Shown here piece by piece: positions 1 through 7,399 of a stretch of 64,000 nt of DNA. The first letter of the stretch is position 1, and the number at the start of each line of letters is the position of its first letter. The notes beneath the pieces are model-generated. The model was not told where the DNA came from, did not search any database, and was given only the letters and a program-made list of their open reading frames with translations. The translations under genes were made by a program, and so were the position numbers. Origin of the DNA: Pseudonocardia sp. C8 (GTDB lineage: Bacteria; Actinomycetota; Actinomycetes; Mycobacteriales; Pseudonocardiaceae); NCBI RefSeq assembly GCF_014267175.1, contig NZ_JACMTR010000002.1, forward strand, positions 5,729,501 to 5,793,500, read 5' to 3'.

Positions 1-1316
1 GCCAGTGCGGGGAACGACACCGTGATCACCCAGTTCATCGCCCACTGGCCCGCGGCGGCGAGCGAGAGGGCCGCGGCCCGGATGCGGTTCGGGAACATCT
101 CCCCGAGCAGCACCCACACGATCGGTCCCCAGGACATGCCGAACCCGATCACGAACACGTTCGCGGCGACGAGCGCGATCGGCCCGGCGACCCCGGACAG
201 CACGAGGTCGCCTTCGGCGTCGACACCGGCGGTCACGAAGCAGAGGGCCATCGCGCCGAGCGAGAACGTCATCGCGGTCGAGCCGATGGTCAGCAGCGGC
301 TTGCGCCCGAGCTTGTCGACCAGCGCGATCGCGATCAGCGTCGTCAGGATGTTGATGACGGAGGTGAAGACGCTGATGCCGAACGCGGCGCTCTCGCCGA
401 ACCCGACGGCCTGCCACAGGTCGTTCGAGTAGTAGAAGATGACGTTGATGCCGACGGCCTGCTGGAAGATCGACAGGAACAGGCCCACCCAGACGATCGG
501 CCAGATCCCGCCGGTGGGCCGCCGCAGGTCGCTCCAGGACGGTTTCGTGCTGGCCTCCAGGGTCGCGCGGATCCGCTCGATCTTGATCTCGAGGTTCCGC
601 TCCCCGAGGAGCGCCGTGAGCACCTTGCGCGCCTCGGGGATGCGCTGCTGCGCGACGAGGAACCGCGGGGACTCGGGGATGGTCGTCGCGAGCACGCCGT
701 AGACGACGGCCGGCACGGCCATGGCCAGGAACATCCAGCGCCAGGCGGCCATGCCGAGCCACAGCTCGTTGCTCGCGCCGCCCGCCAGCTCGGCCAGCAC
801 CCAGTCGACGAGCAGCGACAGGAAGATGCCGGTGACGATGGCCAGCTGCTGCAGCGAGCCGAGCCGGCCGCGGATCCGGGCCGGGGAGGTCTCGGCGATG
901 TAGGCCGGTGCGATCACCGAGGCGATGCCGACGCCGAGCCCGCCGATGATCCGGCCGATCACGAGGAGCTCGAGGTTCGTGGCCGCCCCGGTGACCACCG
1001 CGCTGGCGAAGAACAGCACGGCGGCGATCTTCATGACCTGGAGCCGGCCGATCCGGTCGGCGATGCGGCCCGCGGACATCGCCCCTGCGGCGGCGCCGAG
1101 CAGCGCGGACGCGACGGCGAAGCCCAGCCCGGCCTCGCTGGTGCCGAACACGTCCTTGATCGAGCTGGTCGCCCCGTTGATGACGGCGCTGTCGTAACCG
1201 AACAGGAGCCCGCCGAGTGCGGCGACCGACGCGATCCGGATGACGCCGGAACCGCTGCCCTCCTCGTCGTCGTCGAAGACGGACGGCACGTCGTCGACTG
1301 GACCGTGTTCGCTCAT
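1..1316 (-). CDS. Sugar porter family MFS transporter (3' end cut by window edge)
   Basis: Proton-coupled sugar uptake permease of the inner membrane. About 438 residues are visible, begun by an ATG at 1316; sugar porters are usually 450-490 residues, so only the last helix or so is missing. Family signatures seen in order: GRIADRIGR in the loop after TM2, an AETSPARIRGRLG segment before TM5, PESPRFLV at the end of TM6, QQAVGINVIFYYS in TM7 and DKLGRKP in the TM8-TM9 loop. The upstream gene on the same strand is a ROK regulator, which suggests sugar-dependent control. A promoter with TTGTTT and TACGGT lies about 110 nt upstream. The actual sugar cannot be read from the sequence. Confidence 0.93.
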   Translation of the reverse strand, partial: MSEHGPVDDVPSVFDDDEEGSGSGVIRIASVAALGGLLFGYDSAVINGATSSIKDVFGTSEAGLGFAVASALLGAAAGAMSAGRIADRIGRLQVMKIAAVLFFASAVVTGAATNLELLVIGRIIGGLGVGIASVIAPAYIAETSPARIRGRLGSLQQLAIVTGIFLSLLVDWVLAELAGGASNELWLGMAAWRWMFLAMAVPAVVYGVLATTIPESPRFLVAQQRIPEARKVLTALLGERNLEIKIERIRATLEASTKPSWSDLRRPTGGIWPIVWVGLFLSIFQQAVGINVIFYYSNDLWQAVGFGESAAFGISVFTSVINILTTLIAIALVDKLGRKPLLTIGSTAMTFSLGAMALCFVTAGVDAEGDLVLSGVAGPIALVAANVFVIGFGMSWGPIVWVLLGEMFPNRIRAAALSLAAAGQWAMNWVITVSFPAL

Positions 1317-1355
1317 CGGTGGCCCCCTTCGGCCCGGGCCCGGACACGCCGCGGC

Positions 1356-1380
1356 CGTCCCGGAGCGAGGCTCCGGGACG
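1356..1380 (-). terminator. Perfect 11-bp hairpin between ROK gene and sugar transporter
   Basis: CGTCCCGGAGC, loop GAG, GCTCCGGGACG. It lies 123 nt past the ROK stop and 39 nt before the transporter ATG. There is no T-run on either side. It may terminate the ROK transcript, or act as a leader hairpin in the transporter mRNA, because a candidate promoter sits upstream of it. Confidence 0.5.
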
Positions 1381-1432
1381 TGCGGAGTGGCGCGGGCTAC
1401 TCGTGGAGGGCCGCGACGGTCGGCCCGGTGTG

Positions 1433-1497
1433 ACCGTAGACACACGCGAAGCAATAAACAAGACTGCAGCGGAATGCAGTTTATATCTCTATTGCTT
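1433..1497 (-). promoter_or_regulatory. Promoter and probable ROK operator upstream of sugar transporter
   Basis: An AT-rich patch in otherwise GC-rich DNA. On the minus strand a -35 TTGTTT (1456-1461) and a -10 TACGGT (1433-1438) are separated by 17 nt. Two inverted repeats are nested here: AAGCAATA (1449-1456) with TATTGCTT (1490-1497), and inside it ACTGCA (1463-1468) with TGCAGT (1475-1480). The outer arm overlaps the -35. Regulation by the adjacent ROK protein is an inference. Confidence 0.55.
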
Positions 1498-1503
1498 GAA
1501 CAA

Positions 1504-2673
1504 TCAGTGGTCGATCGTGATGACCGAGTCCAGCGCCGCAGCGACCGCGCCCAGCACGGGGGCCTGCGCGCCCAGCGACGCCGTCGCGATCCGCAGGCCC
1601 TCGACGGCGCCCGGGATGCCACGGCGGGCGACGGCCCGCCGCATCGGGACGAGGAGGAGCTCGCCGGCCTGCGCGAGCTCGCCGCCGACCGCGACCAGCT
1701 CCGGGTTGAAGACGTTGCACATGTCCGCGATGGCCCGCCCGGCCTCCTCGCCGGTGTCGGCGAGCACCCGGGCGCACCCGCGGTCCCCGTCCCGGGCCCT
1801 GGCGACGATCTCGCCGATGGTCAGCTCGCGGCCGACGACCGGCCGCAGCAGGTCGACGACGTGCCGGGCCGCGACCCGGGTCTCCAGGCAGCCCCGGTTG
1901 CCGCAGCGGCACAGCGCGCCGAGCTCGTCGACGGTCGTGTGCCCGAACTCCCCCGCGGTGCCGGACGGGCCCCGGAAGAGCCGGCCGTCGGTGATCAGGC
2001 CGGCCCCGACGCCCTCCGACAGCTTGACGTAGATCAGGTTGGAGACCTCGGCCCCGGAACCCCACCGCAGCTCCGCGAGCGCCCCGAGGTTGGCGTCGTT
2101 GTCGACGACGACCGGCCGGCCCAGGCTCTCGCTCGCGACCTCCGCGGCCGGCATGTCCACCCAGCCGGGCAGGATCGTCGGGGAGCCGACCCGCCCGGTC
2201 CGGCTGTCGAGCGGGGCGGGGATGCCCATGCCGACGGCGGCGAGCTCGTCCACCGTGGTGGCCGCGGCCGTGACGAGCTCGTCGAGCAGGCCGGTGGCGA
2301 TCCGCAGCCCGTCGCGGGCCGGGAGGCCGGCCGGAAGGTCGGCCCGCCGCTCGGCGTGGACCACCCCGTCCGCGCCCGCCAGTGCCACGGTGACGTGCCG
2401 GTGGCCGTAGTCGATCCCGGCGACGAGCCGGCCACCGGTGGGGTCGAGCCGGACCCGGCGCGCGCGGCCGGTCCCCTCGATCACCACGATGCCGTCCCGC
2501 TCGAGGTCGCGGACGATGTTCGAGACGGTCGCGGGTGCCAGCTCCGTCATCCGGGCCAGGTCTGCCTGGCTCGGATGGCCGCCCCGCCGCAGCTCCGCGA
2601 CGATGCGGGCGCGGTTGGCCCGCCGCAGCGCGCCCTGCGAGCCGGGGTTCCTGCTGTCGTCGTGATCCTTCAT
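1504..2673 (-). CDS. ROK family transcriptional regulator (NagC/XylR type)
   Basis: 389 residues, the usual length for ROK regulators. A winged helix-turn-helix occupies about residues 15-75 (ATVSNIVRDLERDGIV). It is followed by a sugar-kinase-like ROK domain with the glycine-rich GIDYGHRHVTVAL strand near 90 and the zinc motif CRCGNRGCLE near 255-264. These proteins bind DNA and respond to a sugar or sugar phosphate. It is transcribed toward the sugar porter, so that transporter is the likely target, and it is divergent from the SDR gene at 2768. The effector is unknown. Confidence 0.93.
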   Translation of the reverse strand: MKDHDDSRNPGSQGALRRANRARIVAELRRGGHPSQADLARMTELAPATVSNIVRDLERDGIVVIEGTGRARRVRLDPTGGRLVAGIDYGHRHVTVALAGADGVVHAERRADLPAGLPARDGLRIATGLLDELVTAAATTVDELAAVGMGIPAPLDSRTGRVGSPTILPGWVDMPAAEVASESLGRPVVVDNDANLGALAELRWGSGAEVSNLIYVKLSEGVGAGLITDGRLFRGPSGTAGEFGHTTVDELGALCRCGNRGCLETRVAARHVVDLLRPVVGRELTIGEIVARARDGDRGCARVLADTGEEAGRAIADMCNVFNPELVAVGGELAQAGELLLVPMRRAVARRGIPGAVEGLRIATASLGAQAPVLGAVAAALDSVITIDH

Positions 2674-2724
2674 TCGAGGCCTCTCCGCGAGCCGCGCCGC
2701 TGTGCCGGGACTCTACCCGCGAGT

Positions 2725-2739
2725 GTTCATGAAGTGAAC
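2725..2739. promoter_or_regulatory. 15-bp inverted repeat in ROK/SDR divergent region
   Basis: GTTCA, 5-nt spacer, TGAAC in the 94-bp gap between the ROK gene and the SDR gene, 28 nt before the SDR start. It has the size of an operator for a dimeric repressor. It does not resemble the inverted repeats on the other side of the ROK gene, so the binding protein is not identified. Confidence 0.35.
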
Positions 2740-2767
2740 GGTCGGGGGTCGTGCGAGGCTGATCGGC

Positions 2768-3505
2768 ATGAGCGGTGTGGCAGTGGTGACCGGGGCGGGC
2801 TCGGGCATCGGCGAGGCGGTGACCCGCGAGCTCCTCGACGCCGGCTGGCGGGTCGCGCTGGCCGGCAGGCGGACCGACCGGCTGGACGCCGTCGCGGGCG
2901 GCCGCGCCGGTGCGCTCACTGTCGCCACCGACGTGGCGGACCCGGAGTCGGTCGCCGGCCTCTTCGCCGCGGTGCGGGAGCGCTGGGGGCGGGTGGACCT
3001 GCTGGTCAACAACGCCGGCACGTTCGGGCCCGGCGGCACCGTCGACGAGATCGCCGTGGAAGACTGGGACGCCACCGTCGCGACCAACCTGACCGGGGCG
3101 TTCCTGTGCGCCCGGGAAGCGTTCGCCGCGATGCGCGCGCAGGACCCGCAGGGCGGGCGGATCATCAACAACGGCTCGATATCGGCGCACGTCCCGCGCC
3201 CGGGTAGCGCCGCGTACACCGCGACCAAGCACGCGATCACCGGGCTGACCAAGTCGCTGTCGCTGGACGGCCGGCCGTTCGGCATCGCCTGCGGGCAGAT
3301 CGACATCGGCAACGCGGCCACCGACATGACCGCGGGGATCGCGACCGGGGCGCGGCAGGCCGACGGGTCGGTCCGGCCGGAGGCGACGTTCGACGTGAAG
3401 CACGTCGGCGAGGCCGTGCGCTACATGGCCGAGCTGCCGCTCGGGGCGAACGTGCAGTTCCTGACCATCGCCGCGACGACGATGCCGTGGCTGGCCCGCG
3501 GCTGA
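2768..3505 (+). CDS. SDR family NAD(P)-dependent oxidoreductase
   Basis: 245 residues, the classical short-chain dehydrogenase size. The TGAGSGIG nucleotide-binding motif is near residue 10, NNAG near 84, the catalytic Ser is in NNGSISAH and the catalytic YTATK is near 152-156. The segment after the active site ([13 protein letters not shown]) replaces the common PG motif. Substrate cannot be deduced. It is divergent from the ROK regulator and runs into the bifunctional-nuclease-family gene downstream. No Shine-Dalgarno sequence is obvious before the ATG. Confidence 0.88.
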   Translation: MSGVAVVTGAGSGIGEAVTRELLDAGWRVALAGRRTDRLDAVAGGRAGALTVATDVADPESVAGLFAAVRERWGRVDLLVNNAGTFGPGGTVDEIAVEDWDATVATNLTGAFLCAREAFAAMRAQDPQGGRIINNGSISAHVPRPGSAAYTATKHAITGLTKSLSLDGRPFGIACGQIDIGNAATDMTAGIATGARQADGSVRPEATFDVKHVGEAVRYMAELPLGANVQFLTIAATTMPWLARG

Positions 3506-3585
3506 TCGCCGTCCACTCTCCGGGGCTCCCCGATCAACGCCCGGTGGTGGGACACTCACCCCACCCTGGCACCCGGGAGGCGTCG

Positions 3586-4131
3586 ATGGCCCGGCCCATG
3601 CACGTCCTGCGACTGATCGTGCACGCCCGCTCGCGGCAGCCGGTGCTGCTCCTCGCCGAGGACGGCGGGGACCGCTGCGTACCGGTGTTCCTGCGGCCGC
3701 CGCAGGCCGAGGTGATCGCCGCGGGCCGCCGGGACGCCGGCACCGCCCTCACCCAGGACGTCCTGCGCCCGGTGGTGGAGGCGCTGGGACGTGCCCTGGA
3801 ATCGGTGGAGATCAGCGACCTCCGCGAGGGCGTCTACACCGCCGAGCTGGTGTTCGACCGCGGCACCCGGCTGATCGTGACGCCCTCCGACGCGCTGTCG
3901 ATCGCCGTCCGGGAGGGCCTGCCGATCCGCATGGCCGATCACGTGCTCGACGAGGTCGGCCAGCCGGTCGAGGAGATCCTGCCGCCGGACTCCCCGGACG
4001 CGGCCGGGTTCACCCCGCCGGCGCACCCGGCGGCCGGGGTGGCCCCGGCCGATCCCCGGGAGCCGCCGGAGCAGCAGCTCCGGCAGTTCCGCGAGTTCAT
4101 CGACGAGGTCACCCCGGACGACTTCCGCTGA
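3586..4131 (+). CDS. Bifunctional nuclease family protein (DUF151/BFN)
   Basis: 181 residues from ATG 3586, which has a GGGAGG ribosome site at 3575-3580; the frame stays open further upstream but without such support. The BFN-like domain covers about residues 1-130: VLLLAEDGGDRCVPVFLRPPQAEVIA near the start, then a helix after TALTQDVL, and a TPSDALSIAVREGLPI segment typical of the family. Some members are reported as nucleases; the role in actinobacteria is unclear. The C-terminal 50 residues are proline-rich and end in a charged helix. It is convergent with the ABC transporter. Confidence 0.82.
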   Translation: MARPMHVLRLIVHARSRQPVLLLAEDGGDRCVPVFLRPPQAEVIAAGRRDAGTALTQDVLRPVVEALGRALESVEISDLREGVYTAELVFDRGTRLIVTPSDALSIAVREGLPIRMADHVLDEVGQPVEEILPPDSPDAAGFTPPAHPAAGVAPADPREPPEQQLRQFREFIDEVTPDDFR

Positions 4132-4133
4132 CC

Positions 4134-4175
4134 CGTGAGTGGTTGCGAGGGCCCGAGCACGCGTCACCACTCACG
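4134..4175. terminator. CGTGAGTGGT-type hairpin between convergent genes (copy 1)
   Basis: CGTGAGTGGT (4134-4143) pairs perfectly with ACCACTCACG (4166-4175) across a 22-nt loop. It lies 3 nt after the stop of the BFN-family gene and 5 nt before the stop of the ABC exporter. The same outer arms recur at 20926 and 51991, also at convergent junctions. Likely a bidirectional terminator. No T-run is present. Confidence 0.65.
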
Positions 4176-4180
4176 AGCCG

Positions 4181-6049
4181 TCAGGCCGCGGCCAGGCGGG
4201 TGCCGAACTGGGTGTGGTGCAGCTCGGCGTAGCGGCCGTCGCGGTCCAGCAGCGACGCGTGGTCGCCGCGCTCGACGATCCGGCCCCGCTCCAGCACCAG
4301 GATCTCGTCGGCGTCCCGGATCGTGGACAGCCGGTGCGCGATCACGAGCGCTGTCCGGCCCTCGAGCGCCTCGGCCAGCGCGGCCTGCACGGCGGCCTCG
4401 GAGGTCGAGTCCAGGCTCGCGGTCGCCTCGTCCAGCACGACCACCCGCGGCCGGGCCAGCAGCACCCGGGCGACGGTCATCCGCTGCCGCTCCCCGCCGG
4501 AGAGCCGGTACCCGCGCTCGCCGACGACCGTGTCGAGCCCGTCCGGCAGGGCCGCGACCAGCTCGTCGAGCCGGGCCCGGCGCAGCGCGTCCCACAGCTC
4601 GTCGTCGGTCGCCTCCGGGGCGCCGATCCGCAGGTTCGCGGCGACCGTGTCGTGCAGCAGGTGCCCGTCCTGGGTCACGAACCCGACGGTCCGGTGCACC
4701 GAGTCGAGGGTCAGCTCGCGGACGTCCTGACCGCCGAGCCGGACCGCCCCCGCGGTGACGTCGTACAGGCGCGCGACCAGCTGCGCGACCGTGGACTTCC
4801 CGGCACCGGACGACCCGACCAGCGCGACCGTCCGCCCGGCCGGGACGGTGAACGACACGTCGTGCAGCACCTGCTCGCCGCCGCGGGTGTCCAGCGTCGC
4901 GACCTCCTCCAGCGAGGCCAGCGACACCTGGTCGGCGGTCGGGTAGGCGAACGACACGCGGTCGAACTCCACGTCGACCGGGCCGTCCGGGACCGGCCGG
5001 GCCCCGGGCGCGTCGGAGATCATAGGCTTCAGGTCGAGCACCTCGAAGACCCGCTCGAAGCTGACCAGCACCGTCATGATCTCCATCCGGGCGCCGGCCA
5101 GCGCGGTCAGCGGCTGGTACAGCCGGGTCAGCAGCATCGCCAGGGCGACGACGTCGCCCGCGGACAGCGCGCCCGCCAGCGCGAACCCGCCGCCGACGCC
5201 GTACACCAGCGCCACCGCCAGCGACGAGGCGAGGGTCAGCGCGGTCACGAACACCCACTGCAGCATCGCCGAGCGCACCCCGATCGTCCGGACCCGGTCG
5301 GCCCGCTCGGCGAACTCCGCGGACTCGCGCTCCGGGCGCCCGAACAGCTTGATCAGGGTCGCTCCCGGTGCCGAGAACCGCTCGGTCATCCGGGTGCTCA
5401 TCGCCGCGTTGTGGTCGGCGGCCTCCCGCTCCAGCGCGGCCAGCCGGCGCCCCATCAGGCGGGCCGGGAAGAGGAACGCCGGCAGCAGCAGCGCCGCCAG
5501 GACCGTCACCGGCCAGGAGATCGCCAGCATCACGCCGAGCGTGAGCAGCAGGGTGACCAGGTTGGACACCACCCCGGCGAGGGTGTCGGAGAACGCCCGC
5601 TGGGCGCCGAGGACGTCGGAGTTCAGCCGGGACACCAGCGCGCCGGTGCGGGTGCGGGTGAAGAACGCGACCGGCATCCGCTGCACGTGGTCGAACACGG
5701 TCGTCCGCAGCTGGTGGATCAGGCCCTCGCCGAGGTTCGCCGACAGCCACCGGGTGACCAGGCCGAGCCCGGCCCCGGCGACCGCGGCCACCGCGATCAG
5801 CCCGGCGATGGCCACGAGGTCCGACAGCGGGGCGGCCGAGGTGATCGCGTCGGTGGCCCGCCCGGCCAGGACCGGGGTGACGACGGTGAGGACCGCGCCC
5901 GCCGTGCTGGCGGCGAGGAACCACGCCATCCGTCTGCGGTGCGGCCGGGCGAGCCGCAGTATCCGTCTCGTCGTCTCCCCGGCGGGCCGGCGCTGCCGCC
6001 CCGGCTCGGAGGCGGCGTTGCGCATGGCCATGTAGATGCTCGAGTCCAT
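4181..6049 (-). CDS. ABC exporter, fused permease and ATPase
   Basis: 622 residues, a half-transporter of the type that works as a dimer in the membrane to export drugs, lipids or peptides. Six membrane helices lie in residues 35-330 (type I exporter fold), then the nucleotide-binding domain: Walker A GSSGAGKS near 410, signature LSGGERQR near 515, Walker B VVVLDEATASLD, and the H-loop AHRLS. The start ATG at 6049 is 7 nt after a -10 hexamer, so the mRNA is probably leaderless. A MerR-type promoter drives it, which hints at induction by a small toxic molecule. The substrate is unknown. Confidence 0.92.
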   Translation of the reverse strand: MDSSIYMAMRNAASEPGRQRRPAGETTRRILRLARPHRRRMAWFLAASTAGAVLTVVTPVLAGRATDAITSAAPLSDLVAIAGLIAVAAVAGAGLGLVTRWLSANLGEGLIHQLRTTVFDHVQRMPVAFFTRTRTGALVSRLNSDVLGAQRAFSDTLAGVVSNLVTLLLTLGVMLAISWPVTVLAALLLPAFLFPARLMGRRLAALEREAADHNAAMSTRMTERFSAPGATLIKLFGRPERESAEFAERADRVRTIGVRSAMLQWVFVTALTLASSLAVALVYGVGGGFALAGALSAGDVVALAMLLTRLYQPLTALAGARMEIMTVLVSFERVFEVLDLKPMISDAPGARPVPDGPVDVEFDRVSFAYPTADQVSLASLEEVATLDTRGGEQVLHDVSFTVPAGRTVALVGSSGAGKSTVAQLVARLYDVTAGAVRLGGQDVRELTLDSVHRTVGFVTQDGHLLHDTVAANLRIGAPEATDDELWDALRRARLDELVAALPDGLDTVVGERGYRLSGGERQRMTVARVLLARPRVVVLDEATASLDSTSEAAVQAALAEALEGRTALVIAHRLSTIRDADEILVLERGRIVERGDHASLLDRDGRYAELHHTQFGTRLAAA

Positions 6050-6056
6050 GACGGCG

Positions 6057-6087
6057 ACGCTAGACCTTGAAGTTCACTTCAGGTCAA
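6057..6087 (-). promoter_or_regulatory. MerR-type promoter of the ABC exporter
   Basis: On the minus strand: -35 TTGACC (6082-6087), a 19-nt spacer, and -10 TAGCGT (6057-6062), followed by 7 nt and the ATG. The spacer is filled by a palindrome with arms TGAAGT and ACTTCA around a 2-nt centre (6068-6081). Overlong 19-20 nt spacers containing a palindrome are the hallmark of promoters activated by MerR-family regulators. The -35 overlaps the end of the upstream MFS gene. No MerR gene is present in this window. Confidence 0.7.
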
Positions 6088-7309
6088 CAAGTTCGTCGTC
6101 GAGGTCGGGCAGCGTCCACGGCCGCACGACCAGCACCAGCGACAGCCCGGCCAGCGTGATCGCGCCGAACATCGAGATCCCCAGCGCGGCCGCGTCGTTG
6201 CCGAGCAGTCCGACCACCGGCGAGGTCGCCGCGCCGATGCCGAACTGCAGCGCCCCGAGCAGCGCCGACGCGGTCCCTGCGGTCTCGCCGTGCCGCGCGA
6301 GGGCCAGCGCGGGCGCGTTCGGCAGCACGAACCCGCCGGCCAGCAGCAGCGCCCACACCCCGCCGAGCACGGCGGCCAGCCCGCCGGCGCCGGTCACCGT
6401 CAGCACCGCCAGCGCCGCCCCGGCCAGCACGGCCACGGCGAGGGCCCCGGTCATCACCCGTCGCGGCTCCAGGTACCGCAGCAGCACCGGGTTCAGCTGG
6501 GTGCCGACGACCAGCCAGACCGCGCCGGCGCCGAAGGCGACCCCGAACGTCTGCTGGTCCATCCCGAACTGCTGCTGGAAGACGTAGGCGGCGCCGGAGA
6601 CGTAGGAGAACAGCGCGCCCATCGTGAGGCCGGCGACGAGCACCAGCCCGACGAACGTCCGGTCCCGCAGCAGCATCCCGTAGGTGCGCACGGTCGCGCC
6701 GATGCGGGCGCTGCGCCGGCGGGACACCGGCAGCGTCTCGGGCAGCCCGGCCGTCACCACGGCCAGCATGAGCAGGCCGTACCCGGCGAGGAACAGGAAC
6801 ACGCCGCGCCAGGAGACCCAGGTGAGCAGCGCGGCCCCGAGCGTCGGGGCGAGCACCGGGGCGGCGCCCATCACCAGGATCAGCCGGGACAGCATGGTCG
6901 CGGCCGCGCGCCCGGTGAACAGGTCGCGGACGATCGCGAGCCCGACCACCGCGCCCGCCGACGCGCCGACGCCCTGCAGCACCCGCAGGACCGCGAGCAC
7001 CTCGATGGACGGCGCCACCGCCACGAGCGCGGAGGCCAGCACGTGCAGGCCCGCGCCGAGCAGCAGCGGCAGCCGGCGGCCGTAGGCGTCCGACAGCGGT
7101 CCGATCAGGATCTGCCCCAGCGCGAGCCCCGCGAGGGTGCCGGTCAGGGTCAGCTGCACCGTCGTGCCGGACGCGGCCAGGTCGTGCCCGACGTCCGGCA
7201 GCGCGGGCAGGTAGGTGTCGATGGTCAGCGGGCCGAGCGCGATCAGCCCGCCCAGGATCAGCGCGAGCCGTAACCGGCTCGGTGTCTCGACGGTGTTCAG
7301 TGCCGGCAC
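6074..7309 (-). CDS. Multidrug efflux MFS transporter, Bcr/CflA family
   Basis: 411 residues from GTG 7309, chosen because AGGGGGG lies just upstream; an ATG 36 nt further up is possible but has no ribosome site. Twelve hydrophobic helices can be counted. The family features are IDTYLPALP in TM1, the loop motif GPLSDAYGRR after TM2 and RDLFTGR near TM5. These drug/proton antiporters export antibiotics and other small molecules across the inner membrane. The last codons overlap the MerR-type promoter of the next gene on the same strand, so the two exporters may be co-regulated. Confidence 0.88.
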   Translation of the reverse strand: MPALNTVETPSRLRLALILGGLIALGPLTIDTYLPALPDVGHDLAASGTTVQLTLTGTLAGLALGQILIGPLSDAYGRRLPLLLGAGLHVLASALVAVAPSIEVLAVLRVLQGVGASAGAVVGLAIVRDLFTGRAAATMLSRLILVMGAAPVLAPTLGAALLTWVSWRGVFLFLAGYGLLMLAVVTAGLPETLPVSRRRSARIGATVRTYGMLLRDRTFVGLVLVAGLTMGALFSYVSGAAYVFQQQFGMDQQTFGVAFGAGAVWLVVGTQLNPVLLRYLEPRRVMTGALAVAVLAGAALAVLTVTGAGGLAAVLGGVWALLLAGGFVLPNAPALALARHGETAGTASALLGALQFGIGAATSPVVGLLGNDAAALGISMFGAITLAGLSLVLVVRPWTLPDLDDELVDLK

Positions 7310-7399
7310 CGGTTCCCCCCTCGTGTGGCCACGCCAACTCCTCAACTCACGAGGGGTGACCGGGATTCCACCGGGTTCTCACCGGTCCGGTGACCGGTC

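Noticed and set aside
1240..3559. Long antisense open frames over the ROK and SDR genes
   Set aside because: No domain, no ribosome site and skewed Arg/Pro/Ala composition; the true genes are clear on the other frames.
4139..6070. Long open frame on the plus strand over the ABC exporter
   Set aside because: Its predicted protein is a monotonous Arg/Gly/Pro/Gln composition, typical of the complement of GC-rich coding sequence; the minus-strand gene has all exporter motifs.
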